DNA of 7,393 nt from an uncultured Clostridia bacterium (lineage in GTDB: Bacteria; Bacillota; Clostridia; TANB77; CAG-508). The notes under the pieces are model-generated. The model was not told where the DNA came from and searched no databases. It saw only the letters and a list, made by a program, of their open reading frames with translations. The number at the start of each line of letters is the position of its first letter. Within the stretch, counting starts at the first letter, position 1. Where the stretch lies: positions 1 through 7,393 of the forward strand of contig CAKPEG010000038.1 of the NCBI GenBank assembly GCA_934149275.1, given 5' to 3'. Of this stretch, positions 6,401 to 7,393 are shown in pieces. The position numbers were made by a program, and so were the translations under genes.

Positions 6401-7393
6401 GTATTTTCAGTTATAGTTGCATATCCATAATCAAAATTTGTCTCACTTGAACAACTTGCATTAACTACTATGACATATTTTCCTGTTACACTTGTTAAAT
6501 CTATTGGTATGTATGAATTTGCTGTTGTATTTGATATCCCAGCTGAACCTCCATTTGCTGTTTGGTATGTTTCACTATTAGTTGGTGTATATGTTCCATC
6601 TGCATTTTTCACAAAATAATATGTTCCATTATTAGTAAGTTCTCCTAATTTATCTGCAATCTCTTTTTCAACTTTTACTTCTGTGTACTCTTGTCCATTA
6701 TCTGTTAACTCTCCAATTATTGCATTATTTTCTGGTTCTGATCTTTCTTCTAATTGATCTAATTTAAATTTTGCTCCTATTAATTTTGCTTTAGTATCTT
6801 TATCAACTTTATTTATTGTTATTTTATTATTTTTTAAAGAATATGTAACAACAACATGTTTATTCTCTGTCACATTATCAAATGCTGGCATTGTATAACT
6901 TCCATCTTCATTAACAGTATATTGATAATCTTCTCCATTTACAGTAATTCCAATAATTTCATAGTTCTCATCTGGAATCATTTTTATTTCTTGAGTTGAA
7001 TTATCCCCATATTTAACTGTTTCGTAAGGTTTTTTATCTTCTCCAGAAATAGAACCACCTTTAATATTATCTATTTCTTTAACATCAGTAGTAATTTTAT
7101 ATTCTTTTCTATTATTGGCTACTTCTAATTCTTGAACTTCTGGCACTCCCATTTTGGCAGTTATTTTAAGTAGCATTCCATCTGAATAATTAGTAGAACC
7201 TTTATTTGTCAAACTGATTCCGTTTCCTAGGTCTATACTTCTACTATTAAAATATCCTCCTACTATATAGCCTCCATCACTTGTACCAGCTACTGAAGTT
7301 ATTCCGTCATCACTTGTTCCTCCTATTCCTTCTGCCCATTCTACTTCTCCGCCTGCATTATATTTTATTATCATTCCATCATAAGAAGCAGTA
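1..7393 (-). CDS. Giant multi-domain MucBP/SpaA repeat surface protein, partial at both ends
   Basis: The minus-strand frame with codons starting at 7392 is open for 2464 codons with no stop, and both ends are cut by the window. I see no start codon context, signal peptide, LPxTG motif or membrane segment, so these should lie outside: N-terminus to the right, anchor to the left. Domains in order are a beta-propeller-like repeat, an InlB B-like repeat, a SpaA/Cna-B domain carrying two inserted modules, two MucBP domains, a second SpaA/Cna-B domain with one inserted module, then nineteen tandem MucBP or MucBP-like units and a DUF11-like domain. The protein is rich in Thr, Glu, Asp, Lys and Tyr and has only two cysteines. 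The family is known for extracellular, wall-anchored adhesins and stalk proteins; adhesion here is inference. The continuous frame and clear domain periodicity argue for an intact gene. Codon use (AGA, CCA, ATA) fits an AT-rich Firmicute. Confidence 0.95.
439..675 (-). repeat. Terminal MucBP unit 17 with an extra hairpin
   Basis: Residues 2240-2318. It starts AKVIVNYYDVDTKAKLADE and ends IYVNYYYRKL, with GHQNDEYTTEQ between. Before the last strand it carries about ten extra residues (VTKDENGKEIVEDT) that no other unit has, probably a beta-hairpin extension. It is the last MucBP unit and leads directly into the DUF11-like domain. Confidence 0.75.
676..1689 (-). repeat. C-type MucBP array (units 12-16) with a two-unit super-repeat
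   Basis: Residues 1902-2239. The units are at 1495-1689, 1285-1494, 1087-1284, 874-1086 and 676-873. They follow the classical MucBP form Y.D..TG..L, EG.EGDEY.T, GYDLVEE, G.M..EPI.V.YYY. Units 12 and 14 start KATVQYIDKISGK and KVTAEYIDKTTGN. Units 13 and 15 instead start with SGGVIEKHIDVISGQ and SGGVIVNHIDIKTGK, preceded by YIHV or YVHT. The pairs 12+13 and 14+15 are 135 and 137 codons, so the repeating unit is a two-domain block. Unit 16 (EVNIKYVDKETGEE) looks like the first half of a third block. Confidence 0.85.
1690..2316 (-). repeat. MucBP units 9-11 (two A-type, one transitional)
   Basis: Residues 1693-1901. Units 9 (2107-2316) and 10 (1897-2106) return to the A-type after the B-type block: VTVHYYEEGTTNKVSEDV, KYELIAEPENKTGTMTEEE, VIYYYRKK. 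They have HYY in place of HHY. Unit 11 (1690-1896) is a bridge: it starts VVNVRYLEKGTNIELSD, using a YLEKGTN strand like the B-type, but has KVDDLYETS, GYQLVE and ITYYYLYKT like the MucBP units beyond it. Confidence 0.8.
2317..3165 (-). repeat. B-type MucBP-like array, four units beginning VNYLEK
   Basis: Residues 1410-1692. The units are at 2956-3165, 2743-2955, 2530-2742 and 2317-2529, with lengths of 70, 71, 71 and 71 codons. The consensus is LSYKVNYLEKDTNKVLHDQ, then MTF.S.V.S.DE.I.IDGY, YDSVDKD.L and ENVINIYYTKK. Length and general strand order resemble MucBP, but the unit ends NVINIYYTK rather than VTYYYR and lacks the HHY and YELV.EP motifs. Units 2 and 3 share an exact 29-base stretch (2675-2703 and 2888-2916). 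Unit 1 is the most diverged (GGALVYGSTVKSSDEKIDI). Confidence 0.75.
3166..4440 (-). repeat. A-type MucBP array, six units (MucBP 3-8)
   Basis: Residues 985-1409. The units are at 4222-4440, 4012-4215, 3799-4008, 3589-3798, 3376-3588 and 3166-3375, and the last four are 70 or 71 codons each. The consensus is TSVLVHHY.EGTT..L, then V.ING.VDD.YTT, YELV.EPDNK.G.MTE.QI and VTYYYRLK. MucBP is a small beta-domain first described in mucin-binding proteins; long arrays often act as a stalk as well. The central units are very alike even at DNA level: an exact 38-base match joins 3350-3387 and 3983-4020. Unit 3 carries the longer SDGSTAND loop. Confidence 0.85.
4450..5154 (-). other. SpaA/Cna-B pilin-like domain 2, split by one inserted module
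   Basis: Residues 747-981. The N-terminal part is DVNLIKYQADG and LEGAKFTIKSKD. The C-terminal part is TTNTNGKIQTKLEAGRYEV, TEIEAPEGYKLPDNP and ITITNEKK. The predicted isopeptide set is Lys752 (5137-5139), Glu947 in TEIEAP (4552-4554) and Asn979 (4456-4458), the classic Lys-Glu-Asn arrangement. Lys and Glu are 195 residues apart, against the usual ~50-70, because a module is inserted between them. The domain sits between MucBP domains 2 and 3. The bond is inferred from residue positions. Confidence 0.85.
4657..5028 (-). repeat. Inserted beta-rich module, copy 3
   Basis: Residues about 789-912. It opens GTYYFENSSGKY, like copy 1, then NSYMRIDMTKASEDATITV, SSESNYDYGYATIT, TGRFVYISGTQSAKDY, GKVYYLHLGYIKD and TFTVNSIKI. 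It is inserted at the same place in SpaA domain 2 as copies 1 and 2 are in SpaA domain 1, after the AKF strand and before the TTNTNGK strand. It has no cysteine and is the most divergent of the three around TKASEDAT. Confidence 0.75.
5164..5391 (-). repeat. MucBP domain 2
   Basis: Residues 668-743. It starts LTVHHYIEGTTDKVPL and ends VIVTYYYKK. Between them lies a longer loop (AGGTADDVTGSG) before GENYTT and YELSETPSNANG. The extra loop recurs in MucBP domain 3 (SDGSTANDEIKTG) but not in the later units, so domains 2 and 3 form a subtype. The second SpaA domain follows at once. Confidence 0.8.
5401..5622 (-). repeat. MucBP domain 1
   Basis: Residues 591-664. It starts AKLIVHHYIKGTTTKLADD, contains GDSYTT and YELEKD, and ends GTTEVTYYYVEK. 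This is the MucBP pattern: a V.V.Y first strand, a 'G..Y.T' turn and a terminal V.YYY strand. The middle carries extra residues (SNGAFVLPANAVGKY) compared with the ~70-residue units further on. It links the first SpaA domain to MucBP domain 2. Confidence 0.8.
5827..6195 (-). repeat. Inserted beta-rich module, copy 2 (tandem with copy 1)
   Basis: Residues about 400-522, starting six residues after copy 1. The core repeats the same signatures: NSYIPIDLTNYTGKY, SSESSDYGYATVT, TGRFVYISGTQS, GGKMYYLHLGYYK, GDDKITVNSINI. It differs by entering with VYNFANNNGKY instead of GTYYF and by having Cys423 (6124-6126) where the other copies have Ala before NSY. After it the host SpaA domain resumes with ELYHTTVETNSEGQ. 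The close match to copy 1 indicates duplication within the same loop. Confidence 0.75.
6211..6627 (-). repeat. Inserted beta-rich module, copy 1
   Basis: Residues about 256-394. It opens with GTYYFVKNADGTY, continues with NSYIPIDLTSVTGKY, SSETNFDYGYATIT, TGRFVYISGTQS, KDYSSTTLEGGKKYYLHLGY, SGDDQVVINSIKLYE. The alternating hydrophobic strands and the YYLHLGYRKD...NSIKL ending look like a jelly-roll or CBM-like beta sandwich, but I cannot name a family. It shares roughly 70% identity by hand alignment with copy 2. It contains Cys314 (6451-6453), one of only two cysteines in the window. Confidence 0.75.
6838..7110 (-). other. Divergent InlB B-repeat-like domain
   Basis: Residues about 95-185. 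The visible pattern is GGSISGED, a basic/acidic stretch, IKMIPDENYEIIGITVNGE, then YTMPAFDNVTENKHVVVTYS. The order 'GG.I', 'PDENYEI..I.VNG', 'F.NVTEN..V.V.YS' matches the divergent InlB B-repeat family (beta-grasp-like fold) found as a single spacer in many Firmicute surface proteins. It joins the propeller to the first SpaA domain, with no gap on the C-terminal side: KITINKVD follows directly. Confidence 0.55.
7150..7392 (-). other. Beta-propeller-like (SBBP-type) repeat, last copy plus start of the next
   Basis: Residues 1-81. The segment reads DGMIIKYNAGGEVEWA, then GIGGTSDDGITSV, then TSDGGYIVGGYF, and a second DGMLLKI begins 66 residues after the first (D5 to D71). This pattern, a KYN.GEVEW strand followed by GG..DD and SDGGYI.GG, is typical of bacterial beta-propeller repeats of about 60-66 residues. 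The second copy breaks off after DGMLLKITAKMG, so it is the C-terminal exit of a propeller whose other blades should lie beyond the right edge. In such proteins the propeller usually forms a globular N-terminal head. The assignment is from pattern memory, not a profile search. Confidence 0.6.

Larger units (their letters stand above)
5629..6825 (-). other. SpaA/Cna-B pilin-like domain 1, split by two inserted modules
   Basis: Residues 190-588. The N-terminal part has KITINKVDKDT and LIGAKFKLDQ, the standard first strands of a SpaA/Cna-B (prealbumin-like) domain. The C-terminal part has TTVETNSEGQA, FGKYTITEIKAPDGYWL and ends EFTIEDE. Family knowledge predicts an internal Lys-Asn/Asp isopeptide bond helped by a Glu. 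The candidates are Lys195 (6808-6810), Glu555 in TEIKAP (5728-5730) and Asp587 (5632-5634). A normal domain is about 70-90 residues; here Lys and Glu are 360 residues apart because two copies of a beta-rich module lie between them. The domain is followed almost directly by a MucBP unit. SpaA identity is secure; the bond itself is inferred. Confidence 0.85.

Noticed and set aside
1..7393. Possibility that the gene is broken (pseudogene)
   Set aside because: All 2464 codons were read by eye without an in-frame stop, and every domain passes into the next in the same frame.
1..7393. YYY triplets at the ends of repeats as tyrosine cross-link sites
   Set aside because: A terminal V.YYY strand is part of the ordinary MucBP pattern, and core packing explains it without special chemistry.
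1..7393. Promoters, terminators, ribosome binding sites or a sortase LPxTG motif
   Set aside because: The window lies wholly inside a coding frame. AT-rich hexamers occur by chance, no hairpin with a T-tract stood out, and no LPxTG was found; LP appears only as VLPAN, KLPDN and KLPSN.

Overview
The whole window is the interior of one giant surface-protein gene read on the minus strand. The frame whose codons start at position 7392 runs down to position 1 without a stop: 2464 codons, ending exactly on a codon boundary. Neither the start codon nor the stop codon is inside the window, so signal peptide, promoter and cell-wall anchor all lie outside. No second gene, RNA gene, mobile element or CRISPR array could be supported. 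Residue numbers (r) below count from the codon at 7392-7390.

Organism: AT-rich DNA (about 30-35% GC in lines counted by hand), arginine almost always AGA, proline CCA, isoleucine often ATA, standard code with TGG for Trp and no in-frame TGA. With the domain set (MucBP repeats, SpaA/Cna-B pilin-like domains, a DUF11-like distal domain) this suggests a Gram-positive, probably an uncultured gut Clostridia-type Firmicute. The lineage is inference.

Layout from N- to C-terminus (right to left): the last blade-like repeat of a probable beta-propeller (7150-7392); a divergent InlB B-repeat-like domain (6838-7110); a SpaA/Cna-B domain split by two tandem copies of a ~125-residue beta-rich module (5629-6825); two MucBP domains (5164-5622); a second SpaA/Cna-B domain split by a third copy of the module (4450-5154); six A-type MucBP repeats (3166-4440); four repeats of a distinct B type beginning VNYLEK (2317-3165); three more MucBP repeats (1690-2316); a two-domain super-repeat of MucBP units, every second one introduced by SGGV (676-1689); a last MucBP with an extra hairpin (439-675); and a DUF11-like domain (1-438).

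The likely job is a long extracellular stalk. Propeller and SpaA-module domains sit toward the N-terminus as the distal, possibly ligand-contacting part, and about 21 MucBP or MucBP-like units form a rod toward the cell wall. The most interesting feature is the beta-rich module nested inside both SpaA domains between the isopeptide lysine and the catalytic glutamate.
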